A stretch of 53,427 nt of DNA from DATMTS01 sp035564555 (GCA_035564555.1 DATMTS010000117.1:1-53427); one strand, 5' to 3'; positions 24,936 through 33,583 are shown, counted from the first letter of the stretch. The notes: a model not told the origin generated them from the letters alone. Program-made: numbers and translations.

Positions 24936-26543
24936 CTACGTCTTCGGGCCCTGCACGAGGGCACTGTGTTTCTGTACGACAGCGGCGATCGCCGCGTCGA
25001 GTCCGGGGTCTTCGCCGCGGGCGAGGCCGGCGTATTCGAGCCGCAGCATGCCATCGGCCTGCGGCACGGCCTTCACCCAGACGCGGCGACGCGGCACGAA
25101 CAGTGAGGTGAGCAAGCCGCCGAGAACGCAGATCGCGAACAGCAGAACCCAATTCTGCGTCGGGTCGTGATGGATGTCGAGGGTCGCGTAACGCTCGACT
25201 CCGTCGAAGGTCATGCTGCCCAGCCCGCCGGGCAGTGCAACGGTCTGCCCCGGAACGAGCTGCAGACCCTTCGTGTCGGCCTTCGCTCCCGGACCGGCGA
25301 TCTGAGTGAGGTTGTCGACGTTGAGCGAGTACACATTGACGGGCGCCCCGGTGTCGAGGCCGAGGTCGCCCTGATAGACGTTGAACGTGAGTGTCGGTTT
25401 CTTCAAACCGGGATAGCTCGACGTCAACGCGCCCGTCGGGAGCTTGGCGGCGGTCGGGTAGAAGAACCCGATCATGCCCAGTTGCTTCGCAAGCCCGTCG
25501 GGCACCTTCACGACGCCCTGGGAGGTGTAGTTCGAGTCTTGTGGAATGAACGGCACGAGATCTTGGAAGGCGACCGTTCCGTCCGTGTTCCTGATGGTGA
25601 TGTGCGGCGCGTAGCCGTTGGCGAGCAGGTACACATCGGTGCCGCCGATCGACAGCGGGTCGTTCACCTTGATCGTCGTCTTCTGCGCCGGCTCGCCCGG
25701 TTTCTTCGTCGTGACGTGCGCCGTGTAGTCCAGCGGCTGGCCGAGCGCGTTCTTGTTCGAGGTCTCGTAGGCGACGTCCAGCCGGTCGAGGGTGATCGAG
25801 TAGGGCTCGAGTCCGTTCTTGTCGACGAAGCGCCCCGGGTTGAACGCGTCATATCCGCCAACCGAGTTCACGAACGTCTGACCTGTGACGACGAGTCGCT
25901 GGCCCGAGTACCCGAATCCTCCGCCTATGCCGACCGCGATCAGGATGCCGAGCAGGGCGCAGTGGAACACCAAGTTGCCGGTCTCTCGCAGGTAGCCACG
26001 CTCTGCCGATACCGAGTGATGCGGGCTCTGCAGGGTGACGGTGCGGTAGCCGGAGGACTTCAGGATGCTTCGGGCCAACTCGATCGCCGTTGCCGCGTCG
26101 GTGCCGCGTGGAGCGATCAGAGCACGGAACCCCGCCATTCGCTGCAGCCGCGCCGGCGTGCGGGGAGGCGCCGCCCGCAGGGCGTCCAGGTGATGCTTGA
26201 TGCGCGGGATGACACAGCCGATGAGCGAGACGAAGAGCAGCAGGTAGATCGCGCTGAACCAGACCGAGGTGTAGGTGTCGAACACCTGCAGCGAATCGAG
26301 GATCTTGTACAGCGTCGGGTGCTGAAGCTTGTAGTCGACCACGCCGTTCGGGTCGGCGAGATGCTGCGGCACGAGTGAACCCGGCACCGCGGCCACCGCG
26401 AGCAGCAACAGCAGGAACAGCGCGGTGCGCATGCTCGTCAGCTGCCGCCACACCCAGCGCAGCCAGCCGATGAGCCCCAGCTTCGGCTGGTTGGGTTCGG
26501 CGGGGGCCTCGGCGACGTCGATGTGGTCAGAGGGTAGTGACAA
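24936..26543 (-). CDS. resB: Cytochrome c biogenesis protein ResB
   Basis: A ResB-family System II protein of about 535 residues. N-terminal membrane helices (about 37-55, 95-115) and a helix near 190 surround a large extracytoplasmic domain (about 215-480) with a final helix near 475-495. LSLPSDHID then GWLRWVWRQLTSMRTALFL begins the conserved part. No ATG or GTG precedes it, so the start is inferred to be TTG at 26543, which has a G-rich RBS about 9 nt upstream and overlaps ccdA by 17 nt. It probably forms the heme ligation complex with CcsB. Confidence 0.88.
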   Translation of the reverse strand: MSLPSDHIDVAEAPAEPNQPKLGLIGWLRWVWRQLTSMRTALFLLLLLAVAAVPGSLVPQHLADPNGVVDYKLQHPTLYKILDSLQVFDTYTSVWFSAIYLLLFVSLIGCVIPRIKHHLDALRAAPPRTPARLQRMAGFRALIAPRGTDAATAIELARSILKSSGYRTVTLQSPHHSVSAERGYLRETGNLVFHCALLGILIAVGIGGGFGYSGQRLVVTGQTFVNSVGGYDAFNPGRFVDKNGLEPYSITLDRLDVAYETSNKNALGQPLDYTAHVTTKKPGEPAQKTTIKVNDPLSIGGTDVYLLANGYAPHITIRNTDGTVAFQDLVPFIPQDSNYTSQGVVKVPDGLAKQLGMIGFFYPTAAKLPTGALTSSYPGLKKPTLTFNVYQGDLGLDTGAPVNVYSLNVDNLTQIAGPGAKADTKGLQLVPGQTVALPGGLGSMTFDGVERYATLDIHHDPTQNWVLLFAICVLGGLLTSLFVPRRRVWVKAVPQADGMLRLEYAGLARGEDPGLDAAIAAVVQKHSALVQGPKT

Positions 26544-27282
26544 ACGGAAGCACCCCCTGCAGTTCGATGATCCACGCGTTCCAGGCTCCGCTGACCATGA
26601 GCACACCGATCGCGACGAGCACGGTGCCCCCGACGACGTTGATCATGCGAATATGCCGGCGCAGGAATACCAGGGCGCCGCTGGCCCATCCGAAGCCGAG
26701 CGCGATCACCACGAACGGCACGCCGAGCCCGAGGGCGTAGAACAGCGCGAGCACGGCGCCCTGCCAGGCCGACCCGCCCGAAACGCTCATGGTATTGATC
26801 GCGGCGAGCGTGGGGCCGGTGCACGGGCTCCAGCCGATCGCGAAGATCACTCCGAGCAGCGGCGCTCCGGCGAGGCCCGTGATCGGACGCCAGGTCGGCT
26901 TGAACGTGCGCTGCAGAAAGGTGAACTGGCCGACGAAGACGAGTCCGAGCAGGATCAGCACGATGCCGCCGATCCGGGTGATGGCATCCCGCCACTCGAT
27001 CAGCCAGAAGCCGACGGCACCGAACACGTAACCGGTCAGCACGAAGACCGCCGCGAAGCCGAGAACGAACAGTGCGACGCCGATCACCAGTCGCCGCTGG
27101 CCACCGCGATCCCCCGGGCGCGCGGTGCTTCGACCGTCGGTGAACCCGCCGAGATAGGCCAGGTAACCGGGCACGAGCGGCAGGATGCACGGCGAGGCGA
27201 ACGAGATCAGTCCCGCGAGGACAGCGATCGGCACGGCCAGCAGCAGTGGAGCCGTCGCGACGAAGTTCTGCGCGCCGTTCAC
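26527..27282 (-). CDS. ccdA: Thiol-disulfide transporter CcdA
   Basis: A 251-residue six-helix membrane protein that passes reducing equivalents from cytoplasmic thioredoxin to ResA. The redox cysteines lie in SFASPCILPLVPGY (about 32) and GWSPCTGPTLAAI (about 149). Pseudo-twofold symmetry of the two halves is visible. The GTG at 27282 lies 13 nt after the resA stop. It overlaps the resB start. Confidence 0.93.
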   Translation of the reverse strand: MNGAQNFVATAPLLLAVPIAVLAGLISFASPCILPLVPGYLAYLGGFTDGRSTARPGDRGGQRRLVIGVALFVLGFAAVFVLTGYVFGAVGFWLIEWRDAITRIGGIVLILLGLVFVGQFTFLQRTFKPTWRPITGLAGAPLLGVIFAIGWSPCTGPTLAAINTMSVSGGSAWQGAVLALFYALGLGVPFVVIALGFGWASGALVFLRRHIRMINVVGGTVLVAIGVLMVSGAWNAWIIELQGVLPFVTTL

Positions 27283-27295
27283 GACGCTGTGCGGT

Positions 27296-27916
27296 TCACG
27301 AGCCGCCCTCCGCCAGGGCGGAGCGGATCAGGGTGTCGAGTGTCGACGGCTGCACGTCGATGCCGCCGTTGATCTGCGCGGCAATCCGTCCCTGCTTGTC
27401 GAGCACGAACGTCGTCGGCGTCGAGTTGGGCCGCATCGAACCGCTGAAGGCGAGTTGCACGGCGCCGCCGTCGACGTCGAGGATCGACGGGTAGGTCACA
27501 CCGAACTTCGCGTCGAACGCCTTCGTGCTGTCGGCCGTGTCTCGGGTGTTCACGCCGATGAAGACGACACCTTGCGAGGCGAACGTCGAACGCGCCTTCT
27601 GCAGATCCCGGGCTTCAGCACGGCACGGCGGGCAACTGGCGTACCAGAAGTTGACCACGACGACGTCGCCTCGATGCGCAGCGGAGGAGAACGTGCTGCC
27701 GTCTTCGGTCGTGCCCGAGAAGTCCACCGGCTTCTGCCTGTCGGCCGCTCTCACCTCGACGACGCCGCTGCCGGCGATGTAGTTCTTGCCGTCACCGGAC
27801 GCGTACTGCTTGGCCAGGTCGTCGTTCGCGCACCCACTCAACGCGACGCCCACGAGCAGGGTCGCGCCGACCAGCGCCGCCAGGCGGCCGCGCCGCCTTC
27901 GGATGCGTTCGCGCAT
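27296..27916 (-). CDS. resA: Thioredoxin-like lipoprotein ResA/TlpA
   Basis: A 206-residue lipoprotein with an Arg-rich start, membrane segment and lipobox LVGVALSGC (Cys about 28). The redoxin domain (about 60-200) has the CxxC site in FWYASCPPCRAEARD (about 94-97). It should reduce apocytochrome c thiols outside the membrane with electrons from CcdA. The ATG at 27916 overlaps the stop of the upstream phosphatase gene by one base (TGATG), showing coupling. Confidence 0.92.
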   Translation of the reverse strand: MRERIRRRRGRLAALVGATLLVGVALSGCANDDLAKQYASGDGKNYIAGSGVVEVRAADRQKPVDFSGTTEDGSTFSSAAHRGDVVVVNFWYASCPPCRAEARDLQKARSTFASQGVVFIGVNTRDTADSTKAFDAKFGVTYPSILDVDGGAVQLAFSGSMRPNSTPTTFVLDKQGRIAAQINGGIDVQPSTLDTLIRSALAEGGS

Positions 27917-28602
27917 CACACCGCCCCCACGTCGCGGGCGATGGACTGCAGGCTCGCCGCGGGTTCCGTGTAGCCGACTTCGACGATCCGGCCATCGTGC
28001 CGTTCGAAAGTGGTGATGCTGGAGAGCGCACACCGTCGCCGGCGCGGGTCGTGCATGAACCGCTCGCCCGTGACATCCAGGTGCGCCACCCAGATGGGCA
28101 ACTGGTGACCTACCAGCACGGCGTCCCCGCCCTCCTCGTCCGACTCTGTCGCGACGTCGGGATCGCGCGTGCCCTGGCTTGCCGAGGCCGCGTCGAACGC
28201 GGCATCCAGTGCGGCGTGCATCCGCAGCGCGATCGAGCGATACGCCTCACCCCAGCTGGGCCGCAGCGGGTTGATCAACCGCGGCCAATTCAGCGGATTG
28301 CGCAGCTGACGACTCATCACGAAACCCTCGAACCGGTTGGTCGGCTCGATCAGCCGGGCGTCGGTTCCGACGCTGAGGCCGAACGCCTCTGCGATCGGCG
28401 CCGCCGATTCCTGCGCCCGCTGCAGCGGAGAGGCGGTCAGCAGCGTGACCCGACGGTCGCGGGCCACCAGGTCGGCGGCCGCAAGAGCGGCCATCCGCAC
28501 GCCCGTTTCGGAGAGCCGAAAACCCGGCAGCCTGCCATACAGGATGCCGTCGGGATTGTGCACCTCGCCGTGCCGCACGAGGTGCACCTGCGTTGCTGCC
28601 AC
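27916..28602 (-). CDS. Histidine phosphatase (phosphoglycerate mutase-like) family protein
   Basis: A 228-residue protein. The phosphohistidine motif VHLVRHGEVHN is at residue 6, with LTASPLQRAQESA (about 52) and GHQLPIWVAH (about 166) as the other catalytic elements. It is first in the resA-ccdA-resB-ccsB operon. Such a gene heads this operon in many actinobacteria (family knowledge), but its substrate is unknown. A true glycolytic mutase is unlikely given the divergence. The GTG at 28602 has TAGACT 7 nt upstream. Confidence 0.85.
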   Translation of the reverse strand: MAATQVHLVRHGEVHNPDGILYGRLPGFRLSETGVRMAALAAADLVARDRRVTLLTASPLQRAQESAAPIAEAFGLSVGTDARLIEPTNRFEGFVMSRQLRNPLNWPRLINPLRPSWGEAYRSIALRMHAALDAAFDAASASQGTRDPDVATESDEEGGDAVLVGHQLPIWVAHLDVTGERFMHDPRRRRCALSSITTFERHDGRIVEVGYTEPAASLQSIARDVGAV

Positions 28603-28609
28603 GGCGTCC

Positions 28610-28615
28610 AGTCTA
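28610..28615 (-). promoter_or_regulatory. Putative -10 box of the cytochrome c maturation operon
   Basis: TAGACT on the minus strand, 7 nt before the GTG at 28602. Confidence 0.5.
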
Positions 28616-28676
28616 TTCGCGGCCAGTCGGTGAATTCGCCGAGAGGAGCAGGGGGAGAGGCCCAGTGACGCGACGG

Positions 28677-28682
28677 TAGGCT
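28677..28682 (+). promoter_or_regulatory. Putative -10 box of aspS
   Basis: TAGGCT lies 8 nt before the GTG at 28691, predicting a leaderless aspS transcript divergent from the phosphatase. Confidence 0.45.
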
Positions 28683-28690
28683 TGTTGTCC

Positions 28691-30055
28691 GTGAGCGCGC
28701 GCGTATTGATCAAAGACCTTTCTGCCCTGCCCGACGGTCCGGTGACCGTGTCCGGCTGGGTGGACACCGTGCGCGACCAGAAGAAGGTGCAGTTCGTCGT
28801 GCTTCGCGACGAGTCGGGAGCGCTGCAACTGGTGCACCCTCGGGTGGTGGCGCCCGTCCCTTCGCAGCGGACCGACGCAGAGCAGCTTCCCGAGTCGAGA
28901 GACGAGACGACGGATTCGATCGCCGAGACGATCACGGGACTCTCGCTCGGGTCGTTCGTCACGGTCGTCGGTGAGCTCAAGCACGACGAACGAGTCAAGC
29001 TGGGCGGAATCGAGGTCAAGATCGCCGAGCTCACCGTTGAGACCGCAGCACATCCGGAGTTGCCCATCGCGGCGGACTCCCATCTCGACAAGCGCATGGA
29101 CTGGCGCTTCATCGACCTCCGTCAGCCCAAGAACAACCTGATCTTCCGCATTCAGACCACTCTGGAGCACGCGTGGCGCAGCTGGTGGGTCGAGAACGGC
29201 TACGTCGAGATCCACACCCCGAAGCTGATGGCCAGCCCCAGCGAGTCGAACGCCGAGCTGTTCTCGCTCGACTACTTCGACTCGACCGCCTATCTTGCGC
29301 AGAGCCCGCAGCACTACAAACAAATGGCTCAGGCCGCCGGCTTCGGCAAGGTGTTCGAGATCAGTCCGGTGTTCCGCGCCGACCCGTCGTTCACCTCGCG
29401 GCACGCCACGGAGTTCATGTCGGTGGATGCCGAACTGAGCTGGATCGACGACCACGAAGACGTCATGCAGGCCCAGGAGCAGCTCATCGTCGCTGGCCTG
29501 ACCGCCGTCGCAGCCAAGCACGGCGACGAGATCCGTGAACTGTTCGGCCTCGAGGTGACGGTGCCCAGCACGCCGTTCCCCCGCATCCCGCTACTGGAAG
29601 CGCGGCAGATCGTCGCGGGACGCGGCTATGTCATCCCCCGTGCCGACGACGACATGGACCCGGAGGGCGAGCGCCAGATCGCGGCGCACGTCAAGGAGAC
29701 CTACGGGCACGATTTCGTGTTCCTCACCGACTACCCGGCCTCGATCCGGCCGTTCTACCACATGCGCAACCCGCAGACGGGGCTGACCAAGAGTTACGAC
29801 CTGATCTACCGGGGTGTCGAAATCACCACGGGCGCGCAGCGCGAACACCGCATCGACGTGCTCGAAGAACAGATCGCCGAGAAGGGCCTGGACGCCGCGG
29901 GCCTCGCTCACTACCTCGACTTCTTCCGCTACGGCGTGCCGCCGCACGGCGGATTCGGCATGGGCCTCGCACGCGTGCTGATGCTGCTGCTCGGCGAGCA
30001 GTCGATCCGAGAGGTGAGCTACCTGTTCCGCGGACCCACCCGCCTGCAGCCGTAG
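28691..30055 (+). CDS. aspS: Aspartyl-tRNA synthetase, short archaeal-type (aspartate--tRNA(Asn) ligase)
   Basis: A 454-residue class II synthetase. The OB-fold anticodon domain (about 1-110) includes VTVSGWVDTVRDQKKVQFV. Catalytic motif 2 is near FEISPVFRADPSFTSRHATEF and motif 3 is GFGMGLARVLML at the C-terminus. It lacks the bacterial GAD insertion, so it is the roughly 430-450-residue archaeal/eukaryotic type that is often non-discriminating and charges both tRNA(Asp) and tRNA(Asn) for GatCAB. An insertion of about 30 acidic residues (near 58-85) interrupts the OB fold. GTG 28691 was chosen from the -10 box. Confidence 0.93.
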   Translation: MSARVLIKDLSALPDGPVTVSGWVDTVRDQKKVQFVVLRDESGALQLVHPRVVAPVPSQRTDAEQLPESRDETTDSIAETITGLSLGSFVTVVGELKHDERVKLGGIEVKIAELTVETAAHPELPIAADSHLDKRMDWRFIDLRQPKNNLIFRIQTTLEHAWRSWWVENGYVEIHTPKLMASPSESNAELFSLDYFDSTAYLAQSPQHYKQMAQAAGFGKVFEISPVFRADPSFTSRHATEFMSVDAELSWIDDHEDVMQAQEQLIVAGLTAVAAKHGDEIRELFGLEVTVPSTPFPRIPLLEARQIVAGRGYVIPRADDDMDPEGERQIAAHVKETYGHDFVFLTDYPASIRPFYHMRNPQTGLTKSYDLIYRGVEITTGAQREHRIDVLEEQIAEKGLDAAGLAHYLDFFRYGVPPHGGFGMGLARVLMLLLGEQSIREVSYLFRGPTRLQP

Positions 30056-30058
30056 TCC

Positions 30059-30076
30059 CCGCTGATCGACCAGCGG
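30059..30076. terminator. Short hairpin between aspS and a convergent hydrolase gene
   Basis: CCGCTG (30059-30064) and CAGCGG (30071-30076) flank a 6-nt loop, 3 nt after the aspS stop. It is a small stem without a T-run, so support for termination is weak. Confidence 0.4.
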
Positions 30077-30082
30077 AGGCGG

Positions 30083-32044
30083 TCAGTCGAACGCGTCGCC
30101 CGAGTAGTAGTTGATGCGCGAGGTCCAGCCTTGGGGAAGCAGCACGGGCAGCCACTGCCGCTCGGCGGCATCCGAGTCGAAGGAGACGTCGACGAGTTCG
30201 CGCCACCGGCCGTCCAAGGTGCGCTGCACCGTGGCCTCCCAGGTCACTCCCGGGCTCTGCTTCGCCTGCAGTCGCAGGTGGATGCCCACGGAGCGCACGC
30301 GCACCGGCCTCGACAACAGCGCGCGGTACACGACGGTGCGCTCCACCTCGGTGAACCACGGAGTGAGATCTCGCACGAGCACGTCGGCCGACCACAGCAC
30401 GGTCGTCGGAAAACCCGTGCGCGACGGGTAGAGGTCGACGGCTATCACGCCGGGCACGCGGCGCAGCGTGAGCCGCAGGCTCTCGCGTGTCATGCCGGAT
30501 TCCACGCCCGTGTTCAGACTGAACGGCACCGCGACCTGCGGCGATCGGAACCCCTCGCGGGTCGCGGCGAAGTCGCTCAGCCGCTGACCGGGCCCGAAGA
30601 ACTCCAGCACGCCCGCCGCGCCGTCCCCACCGTGCAGGTATCGGGCCACCGCATGGCTCGGCGGCTCGGATTCGATGGCACCGGCCGTCTCCGCGTAGCT
30701 CGGCGAGTGATGGGTGACGGCTACGTGGTATCCACGTGGCAGCGGCGGCCCGGCCTTGACCGTCACCCACAGCGGCGCGTCGAAGCGCTCTCCTGCCCAG
30801 ATCGGGTTCTCCCGCCCTTCCAGGCGCGGCACGGGATCGAGCAGGTGCTCGATCGACAGCACTCGGATGCGCGGATCGATGCTGTCCCGCGCGATGGGGG
30901 CGCCGGCGGTGAGCAGATGAGTGACGGTGAACCCATGCTCATGGCAACGTTCGGCGAGCTGACCCGCGATGAGTCCCCCGAGGCTGAAGCCCGCGACCAG
31001 CACGTGGTCGTCGGCTGCGATGCCGGCCTGCCGCATGGCATCCAACGCGGCGCGGGTCAGCGTCGTCTCGGTCAGTGAAAGGGCGGTGATCGCCGCGGTC
31101 AGATCGTTCGGCGCCTGACCGGAGCGTGGATGCCACACCTGGGTGCTCGGCAACTGCACGATCCACCTGCGGATACCGTCGGCCCCTGAGCTCCCGACGA
31201 TGCGGATCACCGCGCACTCGCCCCGGTCGTCCAGGTCGGGGTCGCCGAGATCGTCGATCTCGCGTTGACTGATGAACAGGTCGCGGAGCCCGTCGATCGA
31301 TCGACGGCGCATGGCGGTCAGCGCGAGGCCGGGCAGCCCGAGCAGGTCGGGCGGCGGGCCGAGGGTCAGGCCGGCGAAAGGCGATCTGTCGTCCCACGGC
31401 GCGCTCGGCCGGAAGTGCTCCGGGGAATCGACGTCGCGCCACCAGGCGAGAAAATCCGCGCGCTGTGGAAAGATCTCGGCCAGGAATCGGTCGTAACGCA
31501 CCACGTGCGCGTTCACGCCGTCGTCGAACAGGCCTCGCCGACGGCCGAGCCCGAGGAGCTTGCGCTCCAGTGCAGGAGCCGAGAACAGGCGCACGTACGG
31601 CCGGGCCCGCCATCGGGCCGACACCACTCCGGCCACACTCGACAGCAGGGCCAGCGGGGCGAACACGAATCCGGCGACGCGGGCGATCAGGCCGACGCCC
31701 CGCGGAAGCGTCTGAAGGAACCCGTCGTTCAGCGCCGTCGCCCGGCGGCCCCGACGCGTCGGCGGCCGAAGCGCGAACGGGTACTCCCGTCCGGTGGCTC
31801 GTTGCTGCAGGTACCAGCCCCATGCGATCGCCGAACCGAGCAACCATACGACACCGCTGACGATCCAGCCCACGATCGCCGCGGCGACGATCACCACGCC
31901 CACGGCGAGTCCGACCACCGCCGCGAGGACGATCAGCACGGTCAGCCCGATCCAGCCCAGCGGGCTTCGCGGATGCCGCACCCACGGCGGCAATTGCGGT
32001 GCCGGGTGGGCAGGCGGTCGGGTGCGGGAGGGACGCGTCATCAT
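30083..32044 (-). CDS. Membrane-anchored alpha/beta hydrolase of unknown substrate
   Basis: A protein of about 653 residues. Two N-terminal membrane helices (about 33-75, rich in Val/Ala/Ile) and another near 125-145 are followed by a soluble region with a serine-hydrolase nucleophile elbow GFSLGG (about 352, within HVLVAGFSLGGLIAGQLAE) and downstream TAGAPIARDS, with candidate acid and His in HLLDPVPRLEG and VAVTHHSPSYAETAG. The lipase-like fold suggests action on a lipid or cell-surface ester, which is inference only. The start at 32044 has GAGG 5 nt upstream; a second ATG follows immediately. There is no clear operon partner. Confidence 0.7.
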   Translation of the reverse strand: MMTRPSRTRPPAHPAPQLPPWVRHPRSPLGWIGLTVLIVLAAVVGLAVGVVIVAAAIVGWIVSGVVWLLGSAIAWGWYLQQRATGREYPFALRPPTRRGRRATALNDGFLQTLPRGVGLIARVAGFVFAPLALLSSVAGVVSARWRARPYVRLFSAPALERKLLGLGRRRGLFDDGVNAHVVRYDRFLAEIFPQRADFLAWWRDVDSPEHFRPSAPWDDRSPFAGLTLGPPPDLLGLPGLALTAMRRRSIDGLRDLFISQREIDDLGDPDLDDRGECAVIRIVGSSGADGIRRWIVQLPSTQVWHPRSGQAPNDLTAAITALSLTETTLTRAALDAMRQAGIAADDHVLVAGFSLGGLIAGQLAERCHEHGFTVTHLLTAGAPIARDSIDPRIRVLSIEHLLDPVPRLEGRENPIWAGERFDAPLWVTVKAGPPLPRGYHVAVTHHSPSYAETAGAIESEPPSHAVARYLHGGDGAAGVLEFFGPGQRLSDFAATREGFRSPQVAVPFSLNTGVESGMTRESLRLTLRRVPGVIAVDLYPSRTGFPTTVLWSADVLVRDLTPWFTEVERTVVYRALLSRPVRVRSVGIHLRLQAKQSPGVTWEATVQRTLDGRWRELVDVSFDSDAAERQWLPVLLPQGWTSRINYYSGDAFD

Positions 32045-32154
32045 CGTCGCCTCGCTCCGCATCCGCCACTCACGGCGTCAGCCTATTGGCAGCCCCGACA
32101 CGGCACGGTCAGCCGCACCCGTCATCGCCCAACCAGACGTGCCGATCGGCGGCG

Positions 32155-32460
32155 CTACGCGAGCGTGAAGTCGACGCAGGAGCGACCCGCCGTCACCGAA
32201 CGCACGAAGGTGCCGACCTTCTGGTGCTCCGGATGCACCTGATAGCGTGCGAGCGCGTCCTCGTCGTCGAAGTCGGCGACGAGCACCACGTCGAAGTTGT
32301 CCGACGGTCCGGCATCGTTCACGCCGACCTGCATCGAGCGGATCACGTCGATCACGGGTTCGAGTGCGAGCAACCGCGTACGCAGCGTGCGCGCCTGCTC
32401 GGCTCGCTCGGCGGCGTCCGAGCCGTTCATCTTCCAGCTGACGATGTGGCGCAGGGTCAT
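32155..32460 (-). CDS. Dabb (stress-responsive A/B barrel) domain protein
   Basis: A 101-residue ferredoxin-like dimeric alpha-beta barrel: MTLRHIVSWKMNG is the family's opening strand with the conserved His, and FDVVLVADFDDEDALARYQVHPEH is the central signature. The biochemical role is unknown. Its ATG overlaps the stop of the glutaredoxin-like gene (ATGA), so the two are coupled. Confidence 0.85.
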   Translation of the reverse strand: MTLRHIVSWKMNGSDAAERAEQARTLRTRLLALEPVIDVIRSMQVGVNDAGPSDNFDVVLVADFDDEDALARYQVHPEHQKVGTFVRSVTAGRSCVDFTLA

Positions 32461-32726
32461 TTCGGCTCCATCAGTGCGGTGCGCAGACGTGCGGCGTCGA
32501 CGCGCCAGTAGGTGTGCACAACACCGTCGATGAGCACCACCGGGATCTCCTCGACGTACTTCTCGTGCAGCGCGGGGTCATCCAGGATCGAGAGTTCGGA
32601 GCGTTCGACGCGCGGTGCATCCGGTGCAGCCCCGATGTCTGCAACGACCCGGTCGATCACCGCGCGCGCGTCGTCGCAGAGGTGACAGCCGGGTTTGCCG
32701 ATCAGGGTCAGGCGGATGGTGCGCAC
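32457..32726 (-). CDS. Glutaredoxin-like (DUF836) protein
   Basis: An 89-residue thioredoxin-fold protein. LIGKPGCHLCDDARAVID carries the CxxC redox pair (Cys 14 and 17) and EEIPVVLIDGVVHT carries the cis-proline region. It is probably a small cytoplasmic thiol oxidoreductase. The GTG at 32726 has TAGGCT 6 nt upstream. It is first of a two-gene unit with the Dabb protein. Confidence 0.85.
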   Translation of the reverse strand: MRTIRLTLIGKPGCHLCDDARAVIDRVVADIGAAPDAPRVERSELSILDDPALHEKYVEEIPVVLIDGVVHTYWRVDAARLRTALMEPK

Positions 32727-32732
32727 CTACTC

Positions 32733-32738
32733 AGCCTA
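32733..32738 (-). promoter_or_regulatory. Putative -10 box of the glutaredoxin-like gene
   Basis: TAGGCT on the minus strand, 6 nt before the GTG at 32726. Confidence 0.5.
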
Positions 32739-32826
32739 CGAGGAGTCCGCACACCTTCGGTCTCGGGTCTCGACACGCGTGCTCGCTGAGCTCGTGCGCT
32801 ACTCGACCGGCGAGAGCCTGCAAAGC

Positions 32827-32858
32827 AAAAAGCGCCGGGACCTTCGGTCGTGGCGCTT
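32827..32858 (-). terminator. Rho-independent terminator of the bS22 gene
   Basis: On the minus strand AAGCGCC (32858-32852) pairs with GGCGCTT (32836-32830), with an inner GACC/GGTC extension, and the stem runs into TTTTT (32831-32827). It lies 20 nt after the bS22 stop. It is the clearest T-run terminator in the window. Confidence 0.85.
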
Positions 32859-32878
32859 CGAGCTCCCAGGCGAGATGC

Positions 32879-32977
32879 CTACTTCTTGTTGCGGCGCTGG
32901 TGGCGCGTCTTGCGAAGCAGCTTGCGGTGCTTCTTCTTCGCCATGCGCTTGCGACGCTTCTTGATGACAGAACCCAC
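32879..32977 (-). CDS. 30S ribosomal protein bS22 (AURKAIP1/COX24-domain)
   Basis: A 32-residue, very basic peptide starting VGSVIKKRRKRMAKKKHRK and ending TRHQRRNKK, found by direct translation of the minus strand. This matches the small actinobacterial ribosomal protein bS22 that binds 16S rRNA at the decoding side. The GTG at 32977 is preceded by GAGGT at a usable distance; an internal ATG would remove 11 residues. A clear terminator follows, so it is monocistronic. The gene is easily missed by length cut-offs. Confidence 0.92.
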   Translation of the reverse strand: MGSVIKKRRKRMAKKKHRKLLRKTRHQRRNKK

Positions 32978-33113
32978 TGATACCTCACAAAGATCGGGGG
33001 ATGCCACCGGGGAATCTTGAGCGGCACAAGCGCCTAGTCTAGCGCACCCTCGGAGCCCACCAGGCGCGCCGTGCGCGGGCCATCCCTGGGGGTCACCGCT
33101 GCGCCGGGTGCCG

Positions 33114-33548
33114 CTACTCGCCCCGCCGCTTCTTGCCGGTCACCTTGTCGACGACCGTCGTCACCCGGTGGCTGGTGTCGGCGATCACTTTGCCGACGCT
33201 GGAGGCGAACTCGCGCGCCTCGCCGGCCAGCTTGGGCACGAGAGGTTCCTCACCGAGCGGCTCCTCGGGTCCGAGGAAGGGGATCAGCCAGTCATCGACG
33301 GCCTCGAGCGGCGCAGGATCGAGGTGATAGTACCGGTGCTGGCCCTTCTCGCGAACCTTCACCAGGCCCGCTTCGCGCAGCACTTTGAGGTGCTTGGACA
33401 CGGTGGGCTGGCTCAGTTCCAACGTCGAGACGATCTGCGACACGCTCGCCTCACCGGCCGTCGGTGCCTCGCGGCCGGAAGCATCGAGCAGAACCCGCAG
33501 AATGTCGCGCCGAGTGGCATCCGCGATGATGTCAAAGATGTCTGCCAT
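33114..33548 (-). CDS. ArsR-family winged-helix regulator
   Basis: A 144-residue protein. The ArsR HTH spans about 1-95, with IFDIIADATRRDILRVLL, LSQPTVSKHLKVLREAGLV (recognition helix) and KGQHRYYHLDPAPLEAVDDW. It lacks the CxC metal motif in the recognition region, so it is not an obvious metal sensor. The C-terminal extension (about 105-144) is basic at the end. TAGCCT lies 6 nt before the ATG. It stands next to bS22 on the same strand, a neighbourhood I have seen in Microbacteriaceae but cannot check here. The target is unknown. Confidence 0.85.
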   Translation of the reverse strand: MADIFDIIADATRRDILRVLLDASGREAPTAGEASVSQIVSTLELSQPTVSKHLKVLREAGLVKVREKGQHRYYHLDPAPLEAVDDWLIPFLGPEEPLGEEPLVPKLAGEAREFASSVGKVIADTSHRVTTVVDKVTGKKRRGE

Positions 33549-33554
33549 TTCTCA

Positions 33555-33560
33555 AGGCTA
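33555..33560 (-). promoter_or_regulatory. Putative -10 box of the ArsR-family gene
   Basis: TAGCCT on the minus strand, 6 nt before the ATG at 33548. Confidence 0.45.
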
Positions 33561-33583
33561 GTAGTGCGGGGCCGAAAACCACT

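Noticed and set aside
24017..25111. A 364-codon open frame on the plus strand
   Set aside because: Antisense to ccsB; His/Asp/Arg-rich composition and no domain.
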